Shown here in pieces: positions 63,764 to 64,000 of a stretch of DNA of 64,000 nucleotides. Numbering within the stretch: position 1 is the first letter of the stretch; each line of letters opens with the position of its first letter. The notes under the pieces are model-generated. The model did not search any database. It was not told the DNA's origin and worked only from the letters and a program-made list of their open reading frames with translations. A program made the translations under genes and the position numbers. Origin of the DNA: Wocania_A sp965224845 (GTDB lineage: Bacteria > Bacteroidota > Bacteroidia > Flavobacteriales > Flavobacteriaceae); the NCBI GenBank assembly GCA_965224845.1, contig CBDDAJ010000006.1, forward strand, positions 18,135 through 82,134, in the 5' to 3' direction.

Positions 63764-64000
63764 ATTCTTAATAAAATCATAACTTTAACGCATATCAAAA
63801 AAGGACTTAAAATAATATCAAAAATAGTAGGCATTTTATTGCTGCTTTTCATCATTTTGGTGTTGGTACTTTCTATTCCTTTTGTTCAAACAAGGTTGGG
63901 GAATTATGCTACTGAAAAGCTTAACAGCGAATTTGGCACTAATATAAATATTGATAAAGTTGGAATGCAGTTTAATGGCGATATTGAACTGAAAAATATT
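63764..64000 (+). CDS. tamB: Start of a TamB-like translocation and assembly module protein (partial)
   Basis: From 63764 a plus-strand frame stays open to the end of the window. It encodes a basic start (IKKGLKIISKIVG), a membrane helix ILLLLFIILVLVLSIPFVQ and then TRLGNYATEKLNSEFGTNI with INIDKVGMQFNGDIELKN. This is the usual start of the long flavobacterial TamB/DUF490 protein, which helps deliver lipids or proteins to the outer membrane. It is divergent from tsaD, as in related genomes. No ATG is in frame except one at 63755 that is followed at once by TAG, so the real start is unclear and the 5' end may contain a sequence error. The rest lies beyond the window. Confidence 0.8.
   Translation, partial: MLNKIITLTHIKKGLKIISKIVGILLLLFIILVLVLSIPFVQTRLGNYATEKLNSEFGTNINIDKVGMQFNGDIELKNI

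Noticed and set aside
1..64000. Prophage, integrative element or transposon
   Set aside because: No integrase, transposase, terminal repeats, phage structural genes or tRNA attachment site was seen.

Overview
The window is low-GC DNA of a marine-type member of the Flavobacteriaceae (Bacteroidota). The evidence is a SusC/SusD pair, a hybrid two-component regulator, several C-terminal type IX secretion (T9SS) sorting domains, many short lipoproteins, the absence of strong Shine-Dalgarno sites, and the typical neighbour order DUF4159 - rsmE - tsaD - tamB. No tRNA, rRNA, CRISPR array or insertion sequence was seen. Names were assigned by reading motifs; no database was searched.

Layout. (1) 1-7831, plus strand: the end of a secreted DUF6250/YesU-like protein, a lipoprotein sulfatase and a PhoD-like phosphatase. 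These are followed by a compact operon for KDG kinase, KDPG aldolase and a three-part TRAP transporter (kdgK-kdgA-dctPQM), headed by a perfect 22-bp palindrome. This looks like the uronate-catabolic end of a polysaccharide locus. (2) 8113-13510, minus strand: L-serine dehydratase, an eight-haem cytochrome c with TPRs, and a sugar:H+ symporter. (3) 13618-36646, minus strand: one long polysaccharide utilization locus (PUL). In transcription order it holds susC, susD, GH3, sulfatase, sulfatase, sulfatase, GH10-like, a clan GH-A enzyme with a T9SS tag, sulfatase, esterase, sulfatase, a secreted isomerase-like protein, a small helical protein, GH5 and a carbohydrate-binding protein, ending at a hairpin terminator. 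Many junctions are overlapping or a few bases apart. (4) 36811-40734: the hybrid two-component sensor/regulator that probably controls the PUL. Divergent from it (40872-46016) lie a seventh sulfatase, a mutarotase and a DUF1800/DUF1501 pair.

(5) 46050-53827: a less familiar group. It contains a membrane-anchored LuxR-type regulator, a divergent small membrane protein with a histidine-kinase-like hairpin, a 1509-residue T9SS surface protein and an HTH-like protein. (6) 53979-64000: an FAD monooxygenase, a secreted protein with about 12.5 copies of a near-identical 96-bp repeat, and then housekeeping genes (SAM methyltransferase, AI-2E-type permease, TrmH-type methyltransferase, DUF4159, rsmE, tsaD, the start of tamB).

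How it works together (inference). The SusCD pair and surface enzymes bind and cut a sulfated polymer with a backbone suited to GH10/GH5/GH3-type enzymes. Seven sulfatases of several types and an esterase remove substituents. Sugars enter through the MFS symporter, and uronate-derived products probably enter through the TRAP system to the KDG/KDPG route. Three genes carry apparent single-base or multiple insertions: the 27762-29403 sulfatase, the TrmH-type gene and, most heavily, tsaD. The essential nature of tsaD suggests sequence error rather than gene decay.
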